A stretch of DNA of 5,146 bases from an uncultured Pseudomonadota bacterium (GCA_903939665.1 CAJAHZ010000298.1:1-5146); one strand, 5' to 3'. Positions 1 to 5,146 are shown, numbered from the stretch's first letter. The notes: generated by a model not told the origin, from the sequence alone. Program-made: numbers and translations.

Positions 1-1
1 G

Positions 2-517
2 AAACCGGGGCCGGCAATCGCCTTCGTCGCGCTCGGGGCCAATCTGGACGACCCGGTTGTGCAGGTGCATGCCGCAGGCCGGGCGCTGGCCGATCTGCCG
101 CAATCGAAGCTGCTGCGCCTTTCGTCGCTTTACCGCACGGCGCCGGTTGGCATCCATGGCCAACCGGACTTCATCAACGCCGTTGCCGCGCTTGAAACAC
201 AGCTTGCGCCACACGAACTGCTTGCCGCCCTGCTCGAACTTGAGGTGCGTTTTGGCCGACGCCGGGATTTTCACCATGCACCACGCACACTCGATCTCGA
301 CTTGCTGCTTTTTGACGCGCAAATCCTAAAGAGCGACCAGCTCAGCTTGCCGCACCCGCGCATGCATCTGCGGGCCTTCGTTCTTGCCCCATTACTGGAG
401 ATCGCCCCGGACTGCCTGATTCCCGGACGCGGCAGCGCGGCCGCCTGGCTGGCCGCCGTCAGCATGCAGCGGATCGAGCGCTTGGCGCCGACGCCTGCTG
501 CTATGGTATTGCCGTGA
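2..517 (+). CDS. folK: 2-amino-4-hydroxy-6-hydroxymethyldihydropteridine pyrophosphokinase (HPPK), N-terminus cut by window edge
   Basis: Cytoplasmic folate-pathway enzyme that transfers pyrophosphate from ATP to 6-hydroxymethyl-7,8-dihydropterin, giving the substrate of dihydropteroate synthase (FolP). The reading frame is open from base 2, and 171 residues are visible against a usual length of about 160. The opening AFVALGANL matches the first beta strand of the family, so only a few N-terminal residues are missing. Other HPPK hallmarks are the central FINAVAAL stretch (visible residues 58-65), the signature APRTLDLDLLLFD (93-105) with the two magnesium-binding aspartates D98 and D100, and LPHPRMHLRAFVLAPL (116-131). 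The tail after about residue 145 is Ala-rich and poorly conserved. The TGA stop overlaps the GTG start of the next gene by 4 nt, which suggests translational coupling. The true start lies upstream of the window; the GTG at 59 would remove the first strand and is rejected. Confidence 0.95.
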   Translation, partial: KPGPAIAFVALGANLDDPVVQVHAAGRALADLPQSKLLRLSSLYRTAPVGIHGQPDFINAVAALETQLAPHELLAALLELEVRFGRRRDFHHAPRTLDLDLLLFDAQILKSDQLSLPHPRMHLRAFVLAPLLEIAPDCLIPGRGSAAAWLAAVSMQRIERLAPTPAAMVLP

Positions 518-864
518 TCAAGATTCCCGTTCTATGGCAAACCGTTCTGCTGCTTTCTGCCTCGAATGTTTTCATGACTTTTGCCTGGTATTCGCACCTA
601 AAGCACCTCAACGACCGACCATGGTGGATCGCGGCGCTGATCTCATGGGGCATTGCGCTCTTCGAATACTTGTTGCAAGTGCCCGCCAATCGCGTCGGAT
701 ACACCGAACTCTCGCTCGCTCAGCTAAAGATCCTGCAGGAGGCGATCACGCTGACGATTTTTATACCGTTTGTCGTCTTTTATATGCAACAACCGCTTAA
801 GCTTGACTACCTATGGGCGGCTCTGTGTATCCTAGGTGCTGTATATTTTGTGTTTCGCAGTTAA
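514..864 (+). CDS. DUF486 / DMT-family small integral membrane protein
   Basis: A 116-residue, very hydrophobic protein of the DUF486 (COG3169, 'DMT family protein') type. This group resembles half-size drug/metabolite transporters, but its substrate is unknown. Four membrane helices are visible at about residues 6-25, 37-56, 73-91 and 97-114. The family signature is clear: FEYLLQVPANRVGY (50-63), followed by LSLAQLKILQEAITL (66-80). The GTG start overlaps the folK stop (GTGA), and the family's usual N-terminus, a short polar lead then helix 1, fits this start. An ATG at 534 is in another frame. The length is normal for the family and nothing appears broken. Its place directly behind folK might suggest co-expression, but no transport role in folate or pantothenate metabolism can be read from the sequence. 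The family assignment is firm and the function is unknown. Confidence 0.88.
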   Translation: MIKIPVLWQTVLLLSASNVFMTFAWYSHLKHLNDRPWWIAALISWGIALFEYLLQVPANRVGYTELSLAQLKILQEAITLTIFIPFVVFYMQQPLKLDYLWAALCILGAVYFVFRS

Positions 865-885
865 CGTCTTCATTCAACCAACATC

Positions 886-891
886 AGGGGA
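886..891 (+). promoter_or_regulatory. Ribosome binding site of the chemoreceptor gene
   Basis: AGGGGA lies 8 nt before the ATG at 900. It fixes that start over the upstream in-frame ATG at 813, which lies inside the DUF486 gene and would add 29 non-family residues (rich in Cys and lacking any domain). Confidence 0.7.
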
Positions 892-899
892 CTGAAATT

Positions 900-2018
900 A
901 TGTTTGGAAGTCGTGAAAAGATGCGCGTCCTTGAACGGCGCGTGAGCGAGCTTGAACAGCAGAATTCATCCTTGCAGAACCAGCTCTCCTCGGCCGAAGC
1001 GCGCCGGGACGATGGCTTGCGCGAAGCCGAATCGACCAGCACACGAAACGTCGAGTTTCAGCGTCTTTTTGCCTCGCTCCGATCCTATCGTGAATCACTC
1101 GGCGAATCGCAGGGCACACTGGGCCTGCTCGCCAACCGCCTGCGTGACGACAAGAAGGGTGCGGTTCAAGCGGGAACAATGGCGTCCAACAGCCGTGAAT
1201 CCGTGCAGCGCATCAGCGGTGAATTGAACCAGCTGGCCAGCGACTCGCGCAACGCCATGGACAAAGTGATCGGTCTGCAGGCCAGTGCTCAAAAGATCGG
1301 CGGCATTGTTAATCTGATCAAGGAAATTGCCGACCAGACCAATCTTCTGGCGCTCAATGCCGCAATCGAAGCAGCACGCGCAGGCGAAGCCGGGCGCGGC
1401 TTCGCCGTGGTTGCCGACGAAGTGCGCAAGCTCGCCGAACGGACCACGCATGCAACGGCTGACATTTCCCAACTGGTATCAACCATTCAGGGCGAAACCT
1501 CTTCAGCGCACAGCAGCATCGACAAGCTGGCGGAAAAATCTGAGTCTTTCAGCGAACAGGGGCAGCACGCCTCGACGTCGATCAGCGGCATTACTGATCT
1601 GGCGCAAAAGATGGAACAGACCATTTCCGTCGCCGCTCTGCGGAGTTTTGTCGAACTGGCCAAGATCGATCACCTGATCTTCAAGTTCGAGGTTTATCAG
1701 GTTTTCATGGGGCTTTCCGAGAAAAGACCCGACGAGTTCGCGGAGCACAGCGCCTGCCGCCTTGGCCAATGGTATTACAGCGGCGAAGGCAAAGCCTGCT
1801 TCTCGCAGCTGGACGGTTACCGCTCTATGGAGGCGCCGCATATCGAAGTGCATCGCCACGGGCGCGCTGCAGTTGAGTCGTATCGCAATGGCGACTTCGC
1901 CTCCGGCGTGACCGCCATCGAACAGATGGAGCAAGCCAGCATGGGCGTCGTGGCCAGTCTGGAACGAATGGCACAGAGCGGCGAGAGCTCGCCTGACATT
2001 CTTTGCACGGAACACTGA
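900..2018 (+). CDS. Soluble methyl-accepting chemotaxis protein with C-terminal CZB zinc-binding domain
   Basis: A 372-residue chemoreceptor with no membrane segment or periplasmic sensor domain, so it is expected in the cytoplasm, coupled to CheA/CheW. Order of parts: a charged coiled coil (about 6-35), a helical stretch, the MCP signalling hairpin with canonical tip residues (141-182, including EIADQTNLLALNAAIEAARA then GFAVVADEVRKLAERT), a returning helix to about 245, then a CZB domain (about 250-330). The expected CZB zinc ligands are all present: H258 (KIDH), C286 (CRLGQWYY), and H314 and H318 (PHIEVH). The layout, with the signalling domain first and CZB last, is that of Helicobacter TlpD. 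In CZB proteins the zinc-thiolate centre is known to report zinc or oxidants such as HOCl; sensing of either here is inference. Two further cysteines (C300, C369) are not typical ligands. There is no CheR-binding pentapeptide at the C-terminus. The gene begins 35 nt after DUF486 and ends 22 nt before the kinase gene. No other chemotaxis gene is in view. Confidence 0.93.
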   Translation: MFGSREKMRVLERRVSELEQQNSSLQNQLSSAEARRDDGLREAESTSTRNVEFQRLFASLRSYRESLGESQGTLGLLANRLRDDKKGAVQAGTMASNSRESVQRISGELNQLASDSRNAMDKVIGLQASAQKIGGIVNLIKEIADQTNLLALNAAIEAARAGEAGRGFAVVADEVRKLAERTTHATADISQLVSTIQGETSSAHSSIDKLAEKSESFSEQGQHASTSISGITDLAQKMEQTISVAALRSFVELAKIDHLIFKFEVYQVFMGLSEKRPDEFAEHSACRLGQWYYSGEGKACFSQLDGYRSMEAPHIEVHRHGRAAVESYRNGDFASGVTAIEQMEQASMGVVASLERMAQSGESSPDILCTEH

Positions 2019-2040
2019 TCAGCACAGTCCTTTTCCGCCC

Positions 2041-2694
2041 ATGCCTGCACGCAAGCCGCTTGGCTCTGCCCGACATATCGTGGTTGAAGGCCCGATCGGC
2101 GTCGGCAAAACCAGTCTTGCCCGACGCCTGGGGGCGCACCTTGAAGCGCAGCTGCTGCTCGAGCAGCCGGAACTCAACCCCTTCCTGAGCCGCTTCTATC
2201 AAGACCAGCGGCGTTATGCACTGCAAACGCAGCTTTTTTTCCTGTTTCAGCGGCTCGATCAGTTGGGCGATTTGTCGCAGCCTGATTTTTTCACCCGGAC
2301 GGTGGTTGCCGACTATCTGCTCGAGAAGGACCCTCTGTTCGCTTTACTGACGCTCAACGAAGACGAATACACGCTGTATCGCAAGATCTATGACCATATC
2401 TCGCCGCAGATGGCTTCGCCCGATCTGGTGATTTATCTGCAAGCCAGGCCGGAAACCCTGATCGCACGCGTGCGAAAACGTGGCATCGATATGGAACGAA
2501 AGATCAGCGATGCCTATCTGACCGTTCTCGCCGAGAGTTACACGCGCTTCTTCCACAACTACGACGCTGCCCCTGTAATGGTGGTCAATTCCGAAAATCT
2601 GAACTTCGTCGACAAAGACGATGATTTCCATTTGCTTGTGCAGCGTATCGAATTGATGCGCAGCCACCGCGAATATTTCAACCGGGGAGAATAG
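2041..2694 (+). CDS. Deoxynucleoside kinase (dNK/dCK-dGK family)
   Basis: A 217-residue cytoplasmic kinase that phosphorylates deoxynucleosides to 5'-monophosphates for salvage. The base preference cannot be read; annotations of relatives vary between deoxyadenosine and deoxyguanosine. Visible features are the P-loop GPIGVGKTS (17-25) after strand RHIVVE, EQPELNPFLSRFY (41-53) with the likely catalytic-base glutamate, the substrate-side helix LQTQLFFLFQR (61-71), VVADYLLEKDPLFA (88-101) at the position of the family's D/E-R-S motif, the strand PDLVIYLQA (127-135), and an arginine-rich lid RVRKRGIDMERKI (143-155). Length is normal (about 200-220). Start: ATG 2041 is 22 nt after the chemoreceptor stop and has no convincing Shine-Dalgarno sequence. 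An in-frame GTG at 2080 would cut into the first strand. The stop is 4 nt before the panB ATG, so the two are almost certainly co-transcribed. Thymidylate kinase is excluded by the motif pattern. Confidence 0.88.
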   Translation: MPARKPLGSARHIVVEGPIGVGKTSLARRLGAHLEAQLLLEQPELNPFLSRFYQDQRRYALQTQLFFLFQRLDQLGDLSQPDFFTRTVVADYLLEKDPLFALLTLNEDEYTLYRKIYDHISPQMASPDLVIYLQARPETLIARVRKRGIDMERKISDAYLTVLAESYTRFFHNYDAAPVMVVNSENLNFVDKDDDFHLLVQRIELMRSHREYFNRGE

Positions 2695-2698
2695 GACC

Positions 2699-3511
2699 AT
2701 GTCCACCCACGCCATCACGCGGCGCCTGACCATCGTCGACCTTGCAAAGATGCGGGCCGCAGGCGACAAGATAGCCGTCCTGACCTGTTACGACGCAAGC
2801 TTTGCGCAACTGTGCGACGCTGCTGGCGTCGATGTCCTGCTGATCGGCGACTCGCTCGGCATGGTGCTGCAGGGCCACGACTCGACGCTGCCCGTGACCC
2901 TCGCCGACATTGCTTACCACACGAGTGCCGTGGCACGCGGCTGCAAGCGTCCGCTGATTGTTGCCGACATGCCCTTCGGCAGCTTTCAGGAGAGCCCGCA
3001 GCACGCTTTCCGCAACGCCGTGACCCTGATGGCAGCCGGCGCACAGATGGTCAAGCTCGAAGGCGGCGTCGAGATGGCCGAAACAACGCAATTTCTCACT
3101 TCGCGCGGCATCCCGGTGTGCGCGCACGTAGGGCTGACGCCGCAATCGGTGCATCAGCTAGGCGGCTACCGGATTCAGGGCAAGGACGATTCAGGCGCCG
3201 CCCAACTGATCACCGACGCGCTCGCGCAACAAACGGCAGGCGCGTCGCTGATCGTGCTTGAGGCCATCCCAAGTGCGCTGGCCATCGAAACCAGCAAACG
3301 ACTGACGATCCCGAGCATCGGCATTGGCGCGAGCAAGGAGTGCTCCGGCCAGGTTCTGGTGCTGCACGATATGCTCGACATCTCGACCGGCAAGAAAGCA
3401 CGTTTCGTAAAGAACTTCATGACCGGTCAGCCCTCGATCGCCGCAGCCATCGCAGCCTACGTGGCTGCGGTCAAGGACGGCAGCTTCCCGGCACCGGAAC
3501 ATTGTTACTGA
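2699..3511 (+). CDS. panB: 3-methyl-2-oxobutanoate hydroxymethyltransferase (ketopantoate hydroxymethyltransferase)
   Basis: First committed enzyme of pantothenate synthesis: it transfers a hydroxymethyl group from 5,10-methylene-tetrahydrofolate to alpha-ketoisovalerate, giving ketopantoate. It is a cytoplasmic TIM-barrel protein, decameric in known members. The 270 residues are close to the family norm of about 264. Metal and active-site residues are in place: D51 in IGDSLGM (E. coli D45), D90 in VADMPFGSF (D84), K119 and E121 in VKLEGG (K112, E114), and E188 in VLEAIP (E181). H143 in CAHVGLTPQS (141-150) and the late GQVLVLHDML stretch (217-226) also match. The segment IGIGAS has serine where many members have glycine, at a non-catalytic position. 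The ATG is 4 nt after the kinase stop, with GGGGAG at 2684-2689 as ribosome binding site inside the end of the kinase gene, indicating tight coupling. Confidence 0.97.
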   Translation: MSTHAITRRLTIVDLAKMRAAGDKIAVLTCYDASFAQLCDAAGVDVLLIGDSLGMVLQGHDSTLPVTLADIAYHTSAVARGCKRPLIVADMPFGSFQESPQHAFRNAVTLMAAGAQMVKLEGGVEMAETTQFLTSRGIPVCAHVGLTPQSVHQLGGYRIQGKDDSGAAQLITDALAQQTAGASLIVLEAIPSALAIETSKRLTIPSIGIGASKECSGQVLVLHDMLDISTGKKARFVKNFMTGQPSIAAAIAAYVAAVKDGSFPAPEHCY

Positions 3512-3525
3512 CACAAACCCAAGCG

Positions 3526-3630
3526 CTTTCAACGCAGAGATCGCAGAGATACAGAGAGCGCGGAGAAATGCAAAATCAATTTCCGGTTTTCTTTGCGCTC
3601 TCTGCGTCTCTGCGTACTCTGCGTCGAAAG
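3526..3630 (+). repeat. Long imperfect inverted repeat of CGCAGAG units between panB and panC
   Basis: Two 46-nt arms, 3526-3571 and 3585-3630, are reverse complements at 37 of 46 positions by hand count, around a 13-nt A/T-rich loop. Each arm is itself made of short direct repeats. The left arm has ACGCAGAG (3532-3539), TCGCAGAG (3541-3548) and a degenerate ATACAGAG (3549-3556). The right arm has three exact CTCTGCGT copies (3600-3607, 3608-3615, 3617-3624). The element fills most of the gap, codes for nothing, and lacks a trailing T run, so it is not an ordinary intrinsic terminator. Similar CGCAGAGA-rich palindromes occur, to my knowledge, as dispersed intergenic repeats in environmental bacteria, so a mobile REP/MITE-like origin is plausible but unproven. 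In RNA it should form a long hairpin between the two cistrons. Confidence 0.85.
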
Positions 3631-3633
3631 AGG
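3629..3633 (+). promoter_or_regulatory. panC ribosome binding site abutting the hairpin base
   Basis: AGAGG sits 8 nt before the GTG start of panC, and its first two bases are the last bases of the right repeat arm. It supports the GTG at 3642; the nearby ATG at 3637 is out of frame. Overlap with the stem means folding could affect ribosome access. Confidence 0.65.
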
Positions 3634-3641
3634 TAAATGCC

Positions 3642-4466
3642 GTGCAAATTCACTCAGCCATCCCCGACCTTCGCGCCGCCCTGAAAAACAAGGGCCGCGT
3701 CGTTTTCGTGCCAACCATGGGCAACTTGCATGCGGGCCATATCAGCCTCATGCAGCAGGCGCGTGCGCACGGCGAGACGGTGGTCTCCAGCATTTTTGTC
3801 AATCGTCTGCAATTCGGACCGAACGAGGATTTTGACAAGTATCCGCGCACCTTTGAGGCTGATTGCGCAAAGCTGACTGCGGCAGGGGTCGATGTCCTGT
3901 TTGCGCCGACCGAAGTGGATCTGTACCCTGAACCGCAGCAGTATCAGGTCGAACCGCCGGAAATCCAGCATCAACTCGACGGGGAGTTTCGCCCTGGCCA
4001 CTTTCGTGGCGTCGCCACTGTCGTCCTCAAATTGTTCAATATCGTGCAACCGCAGGCTGCGGTATTTGGCAAGAAGGACTACCAGCAACTGATGGTTCTG
4101 CGCAACATGACGCGCCAACTGGCGCTGCCGATCGAAATCATCGGCGGCGAGACGGTTCGTGCCGACGATGGCTTGGCGCTCTCATCGCGTAACGGCTATC
4201 TTTCGCCGACCGAACGCACGGAAGCGCCGCGCCTGTACCGTCTTCTGAGCCGCATTCGCCAAGAGATACGCGATGGCAATCGCAATTTCAGCGAACTGGA
4301 GCGTCAAGCGCTGGTCGAACTGAGCGATCATGGCTGGCGGACCGACTATATTGCCGTGCGGCAACAATCGGATCTGCAACTGCCGCAACCCGGAGTACAA
4401 GCACTGGTCGCGCTGGCGGCAAGCCGCTTGGGTGCCACGCGACTCATTGATAATATTGAAGTTTAA
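3642..4466 (+). CDS. panC: Pantothenate synthetase (pantoate-beta-alanine ligase)
   Basis: Last enzyme of pantothenate synthesis: it condenses pantoate and beta-alanine through a pantoyl-adenylate, using ATP and releasing AMP and PPi. It is cytoplasmic and dimeric in known members. The 274 residues match the family length of about 280. The nucleotidyltransferase HxGH motif is H30-A-G-H33 within VPTMGNLHAGH (23-33). Further matches are SIFVNRLQFGPNEDFDKYPRT (50-70), RPGHFRGVATVVLKLFN (117-133, pantoate and ATP contacts), FGKKDYQQL (142-150), and the KMSKS-equivalent loop LALSSRNGYLS (178-188). The start is GTG, supported by AGAGG 8 nt upstream and by the short N-terminal strand typical of PanC. 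The gene is separated from panB by the CGCAGAG hairpin repeat rather than coupled to it. It ends 78 nt before panD, whose product supplies its beta-alanine. Confidence 0.97.
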   Translation: MQIHSAIPDLRAALKNKGRVVFVPTMGNLHAGHISLMQQARAHGETVVSSIFVNRLQFGPNEDFDKYPRTFEADCAKLTAAGVDVLFAPTEVDLYPEPQQYQVEPPEIQHQLDGEFRPGHFRGVATVVLKLFNIVQPQAAVFGKKDYQQLMVLRNMTRQLALPIEIIGGETVRADDGLALSSRNGYLSPTERTEAPRLYRLLSRIRQEIRDGNRNFSELERQALVELSDHGWRTDYIAVRQQSDLQLPQPGVQALVALAASRLGATRLIDNIEV

Positions 4467-4483
4467 GCACTGCAACATGGTCG

Positions 4484-4511
4484 TTGACACGCGGCGAATT
4501 GCCGCTACAAT
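4484..4511 (+). promoter_or_regulatory. Sigma70-type promoter of panD
   Basis: A perfect -35 box TTGACA (4484-4489) and a five-of-six -10 box TACAAT (4506-4511) are separated by 16 bp, in the panC-panD gap. Transcription should begin near 4518, leaving a leader of about 27 nt before the panD ATG. It is the best promoter match I found in the window. It would allow panD to be transcribed independently of the upstream genes. Activity is inferred, not shown. Confidence 0.75.
4491..4505. promoter_or_regulatory. Inverted repeat filling the panD promoter spacer (possible operator)
   Basis: GCGGC and GCCGC form perfect 5-bp arms around GAATT, occupying all but one base of the spacer between -35 and -10. 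The placement would suit a repressor site, but short GC-rich arms arise by chance and no regulator is known for it. Confidence 0.3.
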
Positions 4512-4544
4512 GCCCTTCCCCCAACTCGTCGCACGGGTGAAACC

Positions 4545-4928
4545 ATGCAGAGAACAATGCTAAAGTCGAAGCTGCACCGCGTAACAACCACGCATGCAGA
4601 ACTTCACTACGAAGGTTCATGCGCGATTGACGAGAACCTGCTCGACGCCGCCAACATTCGTGAATACGAACAGATTGACATCTGGAACGTTAACAACGGA
4701 GAACGCTTCACAACCTACGCGATTCGTGCGGAACGCGGATCAGGCATCATCTCGGTAAATGGCTCGGCCGCGCGCCGCGCCGCACCCGGAGACATCCTGA
4801 TCATTGCCACCTTCGCGGTTTACAACGAGGTCGAACTTTCCAAATACGCACCGGATCTGGTTTACGTCGACGCGCAGAACCGTATCGCACACAAAGGCCA
4901 CAGCATTCCGACGCAAGCGGCCGCCTGA
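4545..4928 (+). CDS. panD: Aspartate 1-decarboxylase precursor (pyruvoyl enzyme)
   Basis: Decarboxylates L-aspartate to beta-alanine, the second substrate of PanC. It is a cytoplasmic tetramer in known members, made as an inactive pro-enzyme that cleaves itself between Gly24 and Ser25, the serine becoming the catalytic pyruvoyl group. Here the cleavage site is G24-S25 in HYEGSCAID, exactly at the canonical position. K9, H11, R54, T57, Y58 and N72 also agree with the E. coli numbering. Length is 127 residues, against 126 in E. coli. The ATG at 4545 gives the MxRTM...KLHRV start of the family; ATG 4557 would lose four residues. The ribosome binding site is weak (GGGTGA, 4535-4540). The gene has its own promoter and ends 16 nt before a strong terminator. 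No panM/panZ-like maturation factor gene is visible in the window. Confidence 0.97.
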   Translation: MQRTMLKSKLHRVTTTHAELHYEGSCAIDENLLDAANIREYEQIDIWNVNNGERFTTYAIRAERGSGIISVNGSAARRAAPGDILIIATFAVYNEVELSKYAPDLVYVDAQNRIAHKGHSIPTQAAA

Positions 4929-4944
4929 TCTGCCGCACGGCAAT

Positions 4945-4976
4945 AAAAAAGCCGCGACTCAGGCCGCGGCTTTTTT
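4945..4976. terminator. Bidirectional rho-independent terminator
   Basis: GCCGCG (4951-4956) pairs with CGCGGC (4965-4970) around an 8-nt loop. Six A residues precede it and six T residues follow it, which can lengthen the stem to 12 bp. It therefore has a U tract on either strand and should stop both panD and the converging minus-strand gene. Confidence 0.92.
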
Positions 4977-4979
4977 ATG

Positions 4980-4996
4980 CGTGCCCGTTCGGCACG
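4980..4996. repeat. Small hairpin between the terminator and the minus-strand stop codon
   Basis: CGTGCC (4980-4985) and GGCACG (4991-4996) form a perfect 6-bp stem with a 5-nt loop. It would fold just after the stop codon in the minus-strand transcript, ahead of the terminator. It has no U tract of its own and may simply be a 3'-end protective structure. Confidence 0.45.
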
Positions 4997-4998
4997 GC

Positions 4999-5146
4999 TC
5001 AGGAGGCTTCCGATACCGCCTTTGGCTTGCGCGGACGACGGCTGCGCGCTGCCGGCTTCTTGGCCGCCGGGCTCGCCGCTTCTTCCGCCACGCCAACAAC
5101 CATCGTTTCAACAGCAGTCACGGGCACTTCGACGACAGCCGCCTCA
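4999..5146 (-). CDS. C-terminal end of an Ala/Lys/Arg-rich protein, rest outside the window
   Basis: On the minus strand a frame is open from the window edge to a TGA at 5001-4999, giving 48 residues. The first half is acidic and valine-rich (EAAVVEVPVTAVETMVV) and the second is basic and low-complexity (AAKKPAARSRRPRKPK, then AVSEAS). Codons end mostly in G or C, and the frame stops just before the shared terminator, both of which support a real gene end. Such tails occur in nucleic-acid-binding proteins. RNase E is one candidate, and histone H1-like or other disordered tails fit as well. No folded domain is visible, so I assign no function. Confidence 0.6.
   Translation of the reverse strand, partial: EAAVVEVPVTAVETMVVGVAEEAASPAAKKPAARSRRPRKPKAVSEAS

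Noticed and set aside
803..831. Possible promoter (TTGACT, 17 bp, TGTATC) for the chemoreceptor gene
   Set aside because: The -35 box is good but the -10 box matches only three of six, and the site lies within coding sequence. No flagellar-type sigma28 promoter was found either.
813..899. Upstream in-frame ATG extending the chemoreceptor by 29 residues
   Set aside because: It lies within the DUF486 gene, the added residues match no domain, and the ATG at 900 has a good AGGGGA ribosome binding site.
1503..2015. Long minus-strand open frame of 170 codons across the chemoreceptor gene
   Set aside because: It is a shadow of a well-supported gene, has no recognisable domain, and reflects high GC codon use.
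3526..3630. Inverted repeat between panB and panC as an intrinsic terminator
   Set aside because: No T run follows the stem on the + strand, and a terminator here would cut panC from the operon with no replacement promoter visible.
3526..3630. CRISPR-like array
   Set aside because: The units are only 8-9 nt, nearly contiguous and without unique spacers.
3833..3840. TTGACA-like hexamer inside panC
   Set aside because: It is within conserved coding sequence and no matching -10 box follows at a suitable distance.
3654..4118. Minus-strand open frame opposite panC
   Set aside because: It overlaps a full-length, motif-complete panC and shows no family features.

Overview
The window looks like the chromosome of a Gram-negative proteobacterium, most likely a betaproteobacterium (perhaps Rhodocyclales-like). 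This is inferred from the moderately high GC, the protein sequence character and the gene order folK - deoxynucleoside kinase - panB - panC, which I associate with that class. I could not run a search, so the taxonomy is not proven.

Layout, left to right, all on the + strand until the last gene. (1) folK, pterin pyrophosphokinase, lacking only its first few codons. (2) A four-helix membrane protein of the DUF486/DMT family that overlaps folK by 4 nt. (3) A soluble chemoreceptor with a C-terminal zinc-binding CZB domain. (4) A deoxynucleoside kinase. (5) panB. (6) A 130-nt gap almost filled by a long imperfect inverted repeat made of CGCAGAG-type units. (7) panC. (8) A 78-nt gap with a near-consensus sigma70 promoter. 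(9) panD. (10) A rho-independent terminator that reads in both directions. (11) The alanine/lysine/arginine-rich C-terminal end of a minus-strand gene that converges on panD.

The metabolic core is pantothenate (vitamin B5) synthesis. PanB makes ketopantoate using methylene-tetrahydrofolate, PanD makes beta-alanine from aspartate, and PanC joins pantoate to beta-alanine. The ketopantoate reductase (PanE or an IlvC substitute) is not here. FolK supplies the folate branch that PanB draws on. The deoxynucleoside kinase belongs to nucleotide salvage. The DUF486 protein and the chemoreceptor have no obvious metabolic link and look like an insertion between folK and the kinase.

The points most worth a second look are the CZB chemoreceptor inside a vitamin-synthesis cluster, the large hairpin-forming repeat whose base touches the panC ribosome binding site, and the separate strong promoter of panD with an inverted repeat exactly in its spacer. 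I see no mobile element, CRISPR array, tRNA or rRNA, and nothing that clearly amounts to a wholly new system. No gene-free stretch exceeds about 130 nt.
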